Shown in pieces: positions 7,667 to 13,922 of a stretch of DNA of 14,148 nt. Origin of the DNA: Bacteroidales bacterium (lineage in GTDB: Bacteria > Bacteroidota > Bacteroidia > Bacteroidales > Marinilabiliaceae). The first letter of the stretch is position 1. Each line of letters starts with the position of its first letter. A program made the position numbers and the translations under genes. The stretch is taken from the NCBI GenBank assembly GCA_004552385.1, contig SFOL01000042.1:1-14148 (forward strand). Direction: 5' to 3'. Below the pieces are notes generated by a model. The model was not told the DNA's origin, ran no database searches, and saw nothing but the letters and a program-made list of their open reading frames with translations.

Positions 7667-8509
7667 TCATGCCTTCTGTTCGAGACCGAAGATGTGCATG
7701 TGTTTCTTGACGTTCTCGCAGGTACCCTGTACGATGGCATCGCTGAAATCGAAGTACTTTGCCTGCGGGTTCGCTGCGGCGACTTCCTTGATCTTCGCAG
7801 CCGAGGCATCGTACGACGCCGTGGCGATGTTGATCTTCTGGATGCCGTTGGCAAGGCAATTCTTGAAGTCCTCTTCCGTCAGGCCCGTGCCGCCGTGCAG
7901 GACAAGCGGCGTCTTGACGGCTGCATAGATTTCCTTGAGGCGATCGATGCGGAGCTTCGGCGTCTCCTTGTAGTTGCCATGCGCCGTGCCGATTGCGACG
8001 GCCATCGCATCGATGCCGGATTCCTCGGCAAAGCGCTTGGCTTCCTCGACGCTCGTGACGAGGACATCCACGCTCTTGTAGTCGCCTTCCGCGCCGCCGA
8101 CGCGGCCAATCTCACCTTCGACATCAGCGCCGTAGCGCTTCGCGAGCTTGACGACTTCCTGCGTGCGGGCGATGTTCTCATCGAGCGGATATTTCGAACC
8201 GTCGAACATGACGGACGTGAAGCCGAGGTCGAGCGCGAGCTTGATCGTCTCCATCGTGCTGCCGTGGTCGAGATGAACGGCCGTCGGCATCGAGCATTTC
8301 TTGGCGGCCGCGATCATCACAGGGCCAAGCAGGTCGAGCGGCGAGTAGCGCAGGCGGCCTTCGGCGATCTGCAGGATCAGCGGGGCCTGAAGCTCTTCCG
8401 CTGCCTTGATGGCTCCCATGGCCATCTCCATATCCGAGACATTAAACGCGCCGATCGCGTATGTGTTGTCCGGCTTGCTTATGAGGTCTGTCAAATGTAC
8501 GAGTGGCAT
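7667..8509 (-). CDS. iolJ: Class II aldolase, likely 6-phospho-5-dehydro-2-deoxy-D-gluconate aldolase
   Basis: Cleaves DKG 6-phosphate to dihydroxyacetone phosphate and malonic semialdehyde. At 280 residues it is a zinc-dependent class II fructose-bisphosphate-aldolase-type TIM barrel. Visible active-site residues are D81 and H82 in VHLDHG, H177 in GTAHGNY and H205 in LHGGTGL; the phosphate loop KINIAT is at 225-230. Protein family alone does not separate it from fructose- or tagatose-bisphosphate aldolase; the iol assignment rests on the position between the alcohol dehydrogenase and iolC. ATG at 8509 is preceded by AGGAGG at seven bases; a GTG two codons earlier sits too close to it. The following iolC ribosome site overlaps the aldolase stop, so the two are tightly coupled. 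Confidence 0.88.
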   Translation of the reverse strand: MPLVHLTDLISKPDNTYAIGAFNVSDMEMAMGAIKAAEELQAPLILQIAEGRLRYSPLDLLGPVMIAAAKKCSMPTAVHLDHGSTMETIKLALDLGFTSVMFDGSKYPLDENIARTQEVVKLAKRYGADVEGEIGRVGGAEGDYKSVDVLVTSVEEAKRFAEESGIDAMAVAIGTAHGNYKETPKLRIDRLKEIYAAVKTPLVLHGGTGLTEEDFKNCLANGIQKINIATASYDASAAKIKEVAAANPQAKYFDFSDAIVQGTCENVKKHMHIFGLEQKA

Positions 8510-8548
8510 GACCACCCCTCCTATTCTATCGTGCGAATTCCCAGCTTA

Positions 8549-9718
8549 TCAGAAGAGTTCCTTGTAGATCTCGATGAGCTGTTCCTTCGTCGGGATGCGC
8601 ATCGTGTTCTGCGGGCTGCCGCTCTCGAGCGCATCGGAAGCCATCTTGTCGAGCTGTGCGAGGAAGTCTTCCTTCTTGAAGCCGCGCTGCTCGAGCAGGG
8701 ACTCTGCCGACGGGATGCCGACTTCCTTGCAGAAGCGCGTGACCTCTGCGACGAATGCCTCAGCTGCATCGTGGTCCGGCGTAGCGTCATCCGCAACACC
8801 CATGACGCGGGCAATCGTGGCAAAGCGTGCCGTGTTCTCCTCGATGGCGAACTTCATGCAGGCTGGCAGCAGAATGGCATTCGAGACGCCGTGTGCGATG
8901 TGGAACAGAGCGCCGATCGGGCGGCTCATGCCATGGACGACCGTGACGGAGGCATTGTTGAAGGCGATGCCGGCTTCCGTTGCCGCGATGCTCATCTGCA
9001 GGCGGGCTTCGACGTTCTTGCCATCCTTGTAGCAGATTGGCAGGCTCTTGTGGATCTTCTTGATGGCCGAGAGGGCGAACGTATCGGTCAGCGGCTGTGC
9101 CTTGCGGCTCGTGTAAGCCTCGATCGAATGGCAGAGCGCATCGATACCCGTTGCAGCCGTGACAGATGGCGGAGCCGTCATCGTGAAGGTCGGATCGACA
9201 ACAGCGAGAGCCGGGATGATGGACGGGCCGCCGAGCAGCATCTTGACGTTGTTCTCCGTATCAGCGATGATCGTGTTCTTCGTGACCTCAGAGCCCGTGC
9301 CAGCCGTCGTCGGGATGGCAACGAGATACGGGACCGGCATGTCGATGTTGACATGCATGAACTCGTTGATCTTCTTGCCTTCCGGCTGCGTCGACATGAA
9401 CATGATGGCCTTTGCCGTATCCATCGGGCTGCCACCGCCGAGCGCGACGAGGAAATCGCAGCCTTCTTCACGGTATACCTTCAGGCCGGCATCGACGATC
9501 TTGTCCGTCGGCTCCGAATTGGCACCAGCGAAGGTGACATACGGGATATTCGCCTTGGCGAGTGCATTCTCGACTTTCGCCGCATTGCCGAACTTCACCA
9601 TGAACTGATCCGTGACGATCAGGGCCTTCGTGCCCTTGCCCTGGATGTGCTGGCCGAGTTCTTCAATGACATTCGTACCCGAGATGATCTTTGCCGGAAT
9701 CATAAACGTATAACCCAT
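8549..9718 (-). CDS. Iron-dependent (group III) alcohol dehydrogenase, probable malonic semialdehyde reductase
   Basis: First gene of the inositol operon. The 389-residue protein is an iron-containing alcohol dehydrogenase of the FucO/1,3-propanediol dehydrogenase type. The nucleotide-binding motif GGGSPMD is at 94-100. All four metal ligands are visible: D193 and H197 in GIDALCHSIEAY, and H262 and H276 in the HGMSRPIGALFHIAHG signature. The enzyme interconverts an aldehyde and an alcohol with NAD(P)H. Since the operon ends in malonic semialdehyde and no IolA follows, I infer that it reduces malonic semialdehyde to 3-hydroxypropionate. Other substrates such as lactaldehyde cannot be excluded. 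ATG at 9718 has GGAG about ten bases upstream; the ATG at 9739 lies before it. The promoter lies at 9793-9821. Confidence 0.88.
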   Translation of the reverse strand: MGYTFMIPAKIISGTNVIEELGQHIQGKGTKALIVTDQFMVKFGNAAKVENALAKANIPYVTFAGANSEPTDKIVDAGLKVYREEGCDFLVALGGGSPMDTAKAIMFMSTQPEGKKINEFMHVNIDMPVPYLVAIPTTAGTGSEVTKNTIIADTENNVKMLLGGPSIIPALAVVDPTFTMTAPPSVTAATGIDALCHSIEAYTSRKAQPLTDTFALSAIKKIHKSLPICYKDGKNVEARLQMSIAATEAGIAFNNASVTVVHGMSRPIGALFHIAHGVSNAILLPACMKFAIEENTARFATIARVMGVADDATPDHDAAEAFVAEVTRFCKEVGIPSAESLLEQRGFKKEDFLAQLDKMASDALESGSPQNTMRIPTKEQLIEIYKELF

Positions 9719-9753
9719 GTTTTCCACTCTCCATTCCAAACCACATTATATTG

Positions 9754-9772
9754 AGTTTATTATTGATAAACT
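9754..9772 (-). repeat. Inverted repeat AGTTTAT-N5-ATAAACT in the operon leader
   Basis: Perfect 7-base arms with a 5-base centre, lying just downstream of the predicted transcription start of the inositol operon. It could be an operator at which a repressor blocks elongation or start, or a weak leader hairpin. AT-only composition makes a strong RNA structure unlikely. Confidence 0.4.
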
Positions 9773-9833
9773 TTTGATTATCTTATGGTTTAAATTTAAT
9801 ACTTTTAAGGATAATTGTCAATATAGTTTTGAT
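9763..9833 (-). promoter_or_regulatory. TTGAT (ATCAA) direct repeats around the inositol promoter, possible IolR sites
   Basis: TTGAT occurs at 9763-9767, 9774-9778 and 9829-9833, spaced by 11 and 55 bases, so all on one face of the helix. Read on the minus strand, 9780-9770 is TAATCAAAAGT, which fits the Bacillus subtilis IolR repeat consensus WRAYCAADARD as I remember it; the other two copies fit only partly. In AT-rich DNA such short repeats can arise by chance. Confidence 0.35.
9793..9821 (-). promoter_or_regulatory. Sigma-A-type promoter of the inositol operon
   Basis: On the minus strand a perfect TTGACA (9816-9821) is followed after exactly 17 bases by TAAATT (9793-9798), which matches four of six -10 bases. 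Transcription would start near 9786, giving a leader of about 68 bases. A second TATAAT at 9745-9750 lacks a good -35. Confidence 0.65.
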
Positions 9834-9926
9834 GATTTAAGCAAGATTTTACCAAATCTCATGATTTCTGATAACTGCGAATAATCATTACGTTTCTTCC
9901 TTATAACTTAAAACAGTGCGCGTCAT

Positions 9927-9948
9927 ACGAAACGATATTTTTTCGTTT
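9927..9948. promoter_or_regulatory. Candidate operator 1 upstream of the regulator promoter
   Basis: AAACGA (9930-9935) and TCGTTT (9943-9948) form an inverted repeat with a 7-base centre. The left part reads ACGAAACGA (9927-9935), nearly the same as the core of candidate operator 2. It lies just upstream of the -35 at 9954. Confidence 0.45.
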
Positions 9949-9953
9949 TTCCC

Positions 9954-9982
9954 TTGTACATCCCAATCGTTTCGATTATAAT
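9954..9982 (+). promoter_or_regulatory. Sigma-A-type promoter of the regulator/aldehyde dehydrogenase unit
   Basis: TTGTAC (9954-9959) and a perfect TATAAT (9977-9982) are separated by exactly 17 bases on the plus strand. Transcription would start near 9989, leaving a leader of roughly 109 bases before the regulator ATG. The space between the two boxes is occupied by a perfect palindrome (9965-9977). Confidence 0.8.
9965..9977. promoter_or_regulatory. Candidate operator 2: palindrome AATCG-TTT-CGATT between -35 and -10
   Basis: A perfect 5-base inverted repeat around TTT lies wholly between the two promoter boxes, touching the first base of the -10. Protein bound here would block RNA polymerase, so this is a strong candidate for autorepression by the downstream DeoR-type protein. 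Its core on the minus strand, TCGAAACGA, is nearly identical to ACGAAACGA in candidate operator 1. Confidence 0.6.
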
Positions 9983-10036
9983 AAATTTATAAAACATACT
10001 CATAACATGATTATTTTTTGAATGTCTGTTGATGAA

Positions 10037-10050
10037 GTTTCACGAAACAT
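10037..10050. promoter_or_regulatory. Candidate operator 3: palindrome GTTTC-AC-GAAAC in the leader
   Basis: Perfect 5-base inverted repeat (10037-10048) about 50 bases after the predicted start point of the regulator transcript. It includes ACGAAACAT, the same core as the other two sites. A third site downstream of the promoter would allow DNA looping or a roadblock. Confidence 0.45.
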
Positions 10051-10097
10051 GATTCACTGCGCGGAACTTCTGCAGACAGATAAAGCAGGTGATCCGC

Positions 10098-10901
10098 ATG
10101 AAAATTGATCGAATCAATCGCATCCATGAAATGTTGCGTGATGTACACAACATTTCCATCAATGACCTCTGTGATACCTTTCAGGTCTCAAAAAACACCA
10201 TACGCCGTGACATCGCAGAACTTGAACAACAGGGCATCATAAAAAAAGTCTACGGCGGCATCGTTCTTGCAGAGCCCTCCGGAAATCCGGAACCTTTTGC
10301 CTCCCGCGAAAGCCGCAATGCAGAAGCAAAAAAACAAGTGGCGCACATGGCAGCCGGATTTGTTCATGACGGAGACGTCATCTACATCGATTCAGGCACG
10401 ACAACCATGCACATGATTCCGCATTTGACTGAGAAGCAACATCTGACCATTGTCACGGCCAGTGTTCATGTGATCAATGCCGCTTCCAATTATAGTAATC
10501 TCAATGTATTGGCTACAGGCGGGTCCCTGTTCTCGCCATCGAAAGCGTTTGTCGGGCCACAGGTCATACAGGTTTTACGCCGCTGCAACATATCAAAGGT
10601 TTTTCTTGCCAGTACAGGCATATCCCTCGAGCACGGAGCCACCAATGCTTCTCCGCTGGAATGTGAGATCAAACGCTGCCTCATTGAAAAGGACTGCAAA
10701 CACTTCCTCCTTGTTGACGATTCCAAGTTCGATGTAGCGTCTCTGATGAGTTATTGTTCTTTAAAAGAGTTTCAATACATCGTCACCAACAGGCTTCCCC
10801 CTGAAAAATACCAATCATACTGTACCGCAAATCGTATCCAGCTCATCACGCCGGACACGATACACAAAAAGGAAGTCGAGAAACCCACAATGATGCGTTG
10901 A
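10098..10901 (+). CDS. iolR: DeoR-family transcriptional regulator, likely repressor of the inositol genes
   Basis: A 267-residue cytoplasmic DNA-binding protein. Residues 3-56 are the DeoR winged helix-turn-helix: ISINDLCDTF, then the recognition part VSKNTIRRDIAELE, then GIIKKVYGG. Residues about 75-235 form the sugar-phosphate sensor domain, with the typical GDVIYIDSGTTT (92-103), NVLATGG and a late KHFLLVDDSKF stretch. ATG at 10098 has AGGTGA five bases upstream; an in-frame GTG at 10089 has no ribosome site. The C-terminus extends some 15 residues beyond usual DeoR length. Position opposite the inositol operon suggests an IolR role, with a phosphorylated pathway intermediate as inducer by analogy with B. 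subtilis; that is inference. It is cotranscribed with the aldehyde dehydrogenase 31 bases downstream, and the palindrome in its promoter suggests autoregulation. Confidence 0.85.
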   Translation: MKIDRINRIHEMLRDVHNISINDLCDTFQVSKNTIRRDIAELEQQGIIKKVYGGIVLAEPSGNPEPFASRESRNAEAKKQVAHMAAGFVHDGDVIYIDSGTTTMHMIPHLTEKQHLTIVTASVHVINAASNYSNLNVLATGGSLFSPSKAFVGPQVIQVLRRCNISKVFLASTGISLEHGATNASPLECEIKRCLIEKDCKHFLLVDDSKFDVASLMSYCSLKEFQYIVTNRLPPEKYQSYCTANRIQLITPDTIHKKEVEKPTMMR

Positions 10902-10932
10902 TCAGCAATTGAACCGTTTAGGAGGTATTCTC

Positions 10933-12357
10933 ATGAAAGAACAGCCCTTGTACATCGGCGGTCAGAAAGTCATAACCGAGAAGACCGTCCCTGTCTACAA
11001 TAAAGAGACGAACGAAATCATTGCCGAGATTGCCGTCGCAGGCGAGGCGGAATGCCGTGCGGCCGTCAACGCGGCCGAGAAGGCCTTCCGAGAGGTCAAG
11101 CTCTCTGCCTACGAGCGCTACGAAATCATCCTCAAGGCCGCCAACCTCATGCGCGAGCGCACCGAAGAATTCGCCGCAGCGCTGTCGGCTGAAGCAGGCA
11201 AGCCGCTGCGCGATGCCCGCGGCGAGATCGGCCGCGCCTACCAGACGCTGATCCTCTCGGCAGAAGAAGCCAAGCGCCTCAAGGGCGAGACGATCCCGCT
11301 CGCCGGCGCGCCGGGCTGCCAGCACAAGCTCGCGTTTACCATCCGCCAGCCGCTCGGCGTCGTCTGTGCCATCACGCCGTTCAACTTCCCGGTAAATCTC
11401 GCCGCCCACAAGATCGGACCGGCGCTCGCGGCCGGCAACACCGTCATCTACAAGCCGGCCTCCGCCACGCCGCTGACGGCCGCCCTGCTCTGCGACGTCT
11501 TCCGCGAGGCGGGACTGCCGGCTGGCTGCCTCAACCTGCTGACCGGCCCCGGTGCACTCGTCGGCAAATACCTGACGAGGGATGCGCGCATCCGCATGTT
11601 CTCCTTCACGGGCAGCGTCCCCGTCGGCAAATCCCTGCAGGAAGCCGCCGGGTTCCGGCGCGTGGCTCTCGAGCTCGGCTCGAACTCCGCCAACATCGTG
11701 CATGAAGATGTCAAGGATGTCAAGAAAGTCGCCGAGCTCTGCGCAAAGTACGCCTTCCTCAACGCCGGCCAGGTCTGCATCTCCTGCCAGCGCGTCTACG
11801 TCTCGCGCAGCATCTACCAGGAATTCTGCAACTACGCCGTCGCCTTTGCCAAGACATTCAAGAGCGGCAAACTCAGCGACGAGTCGACCTGCCTCGGCCC
11901 GATGATTGCGGAAAAAGAAGCTGTCCGCATCGAAGGATGGGTCAAGGATGCCGCAGCCGCCGGTGCCAAGGTACTGACCGGCGGCCACCGCCACGGTGCC
12001 TTCTACGAGCCGACCATTCTCACCGATGTAACACCCGACATGAATGTCGTCAAAAACGAGGCATTTGCCCCCGTCTTCTCGATCATCCCCTACGACACGA
12101 TTGAAGAAGCCGTCGCCGGCGTCAACAACTCCCGCTACGGCCTGCAGGCCGGCGTCTTCACAAGCGCTCTCGCCATCGCCCACTACGCAGCCGAGCATAT
12201 CGAAGCAGGCGGCGTCGTCATCAACGACGGCTCCAGCTTCCGCATGGACAACATGCCGTACGGCGGCGTCAAGGACAGCGGCATAGGCAAAGAAGGCCCC
12301 GAGTACGCTATCCGCGAACTCACGGAAGAAAAGACCATTATCATGAATTTCGATTGA
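10933..12357 (+). CDS. NAD(P)-dependent aldehyde dehydrogenase (lactaldehyde/succinate-semialdehyde type)
   Basis: The 474-residue ALDH-superfamily protein has the complete hydrolytic active site: N151 in TPFNFP, K174 in YKPASATP, the nucleotide motif FTGSVPVG (225-232), general base E247 in LELGSNSANIV, and nucleophile C282 in NAGQVCISCQR. It should oxidise an aldehyde to a free acid. The style resembles lactaldehyde-dehydrogenase-like ALDHs. It is not IolA/MmsA: that CoA-acylating family lacks the Glu at the ELG position and has a different cysteine motif. Its substrate is unknown; malonic semialdehyde, another aldehyde of the pathway or lactaldehyde are candidates. ATG at 10933 has AGGAGG seven bases upstream. 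It is much richer in GC than the preceding regulator. A terminator follows 12 bases after the stop. Confidence 0.87.
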   Translation: MKEQPLYIGGQKVITEKTVPVYNKETNEIIAEIAVAGEAECRAAVNAAEKAFREVKLSAYERYEIILKAANLMRERTEEFAAALSAEAGKPLRDARGEIGRAYQTLILSAEEAKRLKGETIPLAGAPGCQHKLAFTIRQPLGVVCAITPFNFPVNLAAHKIGPALAAGNTVIYKPASATPLTAALLCDVFREAGLPAGCLNLLTGPGALVGKYLTRDARIRMFSFTGSVPVGKSLQEAAGFRRVALELGSNSANIVHEDVKDVKKVAELCAKYAFLNAGQVCISCQRVYVSRSIYQEFCNYAVAFAKTFKSGKLSDESTCLGPMIAEKEAVRIEGWVKDAAAAGAKVLTGGHRHGAFYEPTILTDVTPDMNVVKNEAFAPVFSIIPYDTIEEAVAGVNNSRYGLQAGVFTSALAIAHYAAEHIEAGGVVINDGSSFRMDNMPYGGVKDSGIGKEGPEYAIRELTEEKTIIMNFD

Positions 12358-12368
12358 ACTAGAGAAAC

Positions 12369-12405
12369 GAACCGACTGCATGGATTCCATGCAGCCGGTT
12401 TTTTT
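12369..12405 (+). terminator. Rho-independent terminator after the aldehyde dehydrogenase
   Basis: Stem CTGCATGG / CCATGCAG with a three-base loop, extended by AACCG / CGGTT across one mismatch (12370-12400), and followed by a run of seven Ts (12399-12405). It ends the regulator/aldehyde dehydrogenase transcript. Confidence 0.88.
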
Positions 12406-12474
12406 GCACACATCTACGGTCAAGCATGAGGACCTGTTTTGGCTTCGGTGTTCCGTCGAATGCGCTCCGACACC

Positions 12475-12501
12475 AAAAAGAGGACAGGAATGATCCTGTC
12501 C
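12475..12501 (-). terminator. Rho-independent terminator after the LamG protein gene
   Basis: GGACAGGA (12482-12489) and TCCTGTCC (12494-12501) form a perfect 8-base-pair stem with a 4-base loop. On the minus strand it is followed by TCTTTTT (12475-12481). It lies 23 bases beyond the LamG gene stop. Together with the plus-strand terminator at 12369-12405 it separates two converging units; the 70 bases between them hold nothing recognisable. Confidence 0.75.
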
Positions 12502-12524
12502 CCGTAAAAAAGATTGAGAGGTTG

Positions 12525-13922
12525 TCATCCATGGATGACGTCGGTGTATTCGGGATAGTCGCGCAGGCGGTCGACTGGCGGAAAGCCGACGGCGCCGGTG
12601 AAGCGGCCGCGTTCCCAGTCGGGGCGCGTCGACCAGAACATATCCGTAAAATCGCGTCCATTTGAAGCCACAACCTGATAACTCAAAAGCTCCGGCACAA
12701 AAGTGCCATCCGGACCTACTTCAGCCGAAAACTCCGTTACAATACGCAAAAACTGCGCTTCCGGCAGACCGGAAAGATCAACATAATTCGTTCCATTTTT
12801 AAGGACGATCTGCCTGCTCCCCTTGACCGTTGCCATATCATCCGATACTTCGACCGTAGCCTTCAGCCCTGCCTGCAGCGGTAAATTCGTTCTGGCTTTC
12901 AACTGCGTAAAGCGCCAATATTTTTTCTGCGTCTTAAAGGATGTGTTGTAAATGGCCGGATGACGCCATTCTGTCGTATGCGTACCTACCTTGAGAATAT
13001 TGCGGAAATCCAGCCATACAGCAAGAGCTTCACGTTTTGGCCCCTCCGCTTCCGGATTCTCGCAGATTTCCCGATTTTCTTCCGCAGTCAGTCCTTGTTC
13101 ATAGAAGCGGACCTGTCCGATCCGCCCCGGCAGATGAGTAAAATATTTGGGGCGGCCAATATCGGGGATTACGTGGCCAATATAAGAATAACCGACAAAA
13201 ATCGGCTGATCCGCCCACTGACGGATCTCACTTTCCGCTGAGACGCCGGCAACATGCGCCAGCTGCTGCCCATCACAATAGGAATCACCGCCGGCTTTCT
13301 TATCAAACGTCATCGTATACTGAGCCCAGCTGCCAACCTTTGCTTCTCCGCCCTGCCAGGAATATTCTGTAATATCATGGCAGATGCCCCATTTCAATCC
13401 ACCGGTACGTTCCACTACCATGCGCAGACAGTACGTCGCTCCCCATCCGACCGATTTTCCACGAACCATCAGCGGATTATGTCCCATCTCACTGGCTCTT
13501 GCCAGACGCTCGATGTTCGCCCACACCATACCAGTAAAGCCCTGCGGTGCTTCAAGATCACGGCTCGCGGGAATCTCAATATAGTCACCATACTGTTCAA
13601 GAGCCACTTCCATGTGTCCATCGATCTCACGAACTTTCGGAGAACCATGCAGCAGCGCTGTATGTCCGCGGCCGGATTTATCCAAAATGCGCGGGATAAT
13701 ACGAATACCGCCTTCTATGGATACCTCTTTGGGAAGCTGGTCGGCGATACTGACCTGATATTCGCCGCCCTGCTGAAATTTATAATGAAACTCGATATAA
13801 CATTTCTCATGAGCGCGAAAAAACAGACTTTTCGTTTCCGCTATGCGCTGATTGATATAGAGCGGCACCGAAACAAAAATCTCATGATCGAGATTATTGG
13901 TCGCCTCAATCCCCGCAATCAT
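12525..13922 (-). CDS. LamG/concanavalin-A-like domain protein, no signal peptide, possibly 5'-truncated
   Basis: A 465-residue protein without a recognisable catalytic domain. Residues 1-70 look like an Ig-like CARDB-type beta domain (SVPLYINQRIAETKSL, then GEYQVSIADQ) that starts abruptly. Residues about 80-290 form a LamG jelly-roll: DKSGRGHTALLHG at its start, SWAQYTMTFD in the middle and IGQVRFYEQGLTAEEN at its end. Residues 300-420 form a further beta-rich domain (EVSDDMATVKGSRQIVL), and 425-465 an aromatic tail. Such modules usually bind glycans or surfaces in large exported proteins, yet no signal peptide is present. ATG at 13922 has an AAGGGTGG site six bases upstream and overlaps the preceding gene's stop by ATGA; an in-frame TAA lies upstream. 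The first two thirds are lower in GC than the inositol genes, while the last 140 bases are GC-rich. Cellular role unknown. Confidence 0.75.
   Translation of the reverse strand: MIAGIEATNNLDHEIFVSVPLYINQRIAETKSLFFRAHEKCYIEFHYKFQQGGEYQVSIADQLPKEVSIEGGIRIIPRILDKSGRGHTALLHGSPKVREIDGHMEVALEQYGDYIEIPASRDLEAPQGFTGMVWANIERLARASEMGHNPLMVRGKSVGWGATYCLRMVVERTGGLKWGICHDITEYSWQGGEAKVGSWAQYTMTFDKKAGGDSYCDGQQLAHVAGVSAESEIRQWADQPIFVGYSYIGHVIPDIGRPKYFTHLPGRIGQVRFYEQGLTAEENREICENPEAEGPKREALAVWLDFRNILKVGTHTTEWRHPAIYNTSFKTQKKYWRFTQLKARTNLPLQAGLKATVEVSDDMATVKGSRQIVLKNGTNYVDLSGLPEAQFLRIVTEFSAEVGPDGTFVPELLSYQVVASNGRDFTDMFWSTRPDWERGRFTGAVGFPPVDRLRDYPEYTDVIHG

Larger units (their letters stand above)
9719..10097. promoter_or_regulatory. 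Divergent control region between the inositol operon and the regulator
   Basis: This 379-base AT-rich stretch without a gene separates the alcohol dehydrogenase (minus) from the regulator (plus). It contains one good promoter per strand, three short GAAAC/GTTTC palindromes clustered around the plus-strand promoter, a 7-base inverted repeat at 9754-9772, and TTGAT repeats around the minus-strand promoter. Such an arrangement fits control of both directions by the adjacent DeoR-type repressor. I saw no riboswitch and no clear catabolite-repression (cre) site. Confidence 0.75.

Noticed and set aside
7421..9754. A 777-codon plus-strand open frame antisense to iolC, the aldolase and the alcohol dehydrogenase
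   Set aside because: Same codon-bias shadow; the product is rich in Arg, Asp and Ala without any family pattern, while all three opposite genes have intact catalytic motifs.
9719..10097. Catabolite-repression (cre) site or riboswitch in the divergent region
   Set aside because: No stretch fits the cre consensus well and no stable leader structure was seen; the region is AT-rich with short palindromes only.
10933..12357. Annotation as iolA (CoA-acylating malonic semialdehyde dehydrogenase)
   Set aside because: The active-site Glu and the cysteine motif are of the hydrolytic type, so the family assignment does not fit.
10918..12528. A 536-codon minus-strand open frame antisense to the aldehyde dehydrogenase
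   Set aside because: It runs through the plus-strand terminator, has low-complexity composition, and lies opposite a complete ALDH gene.
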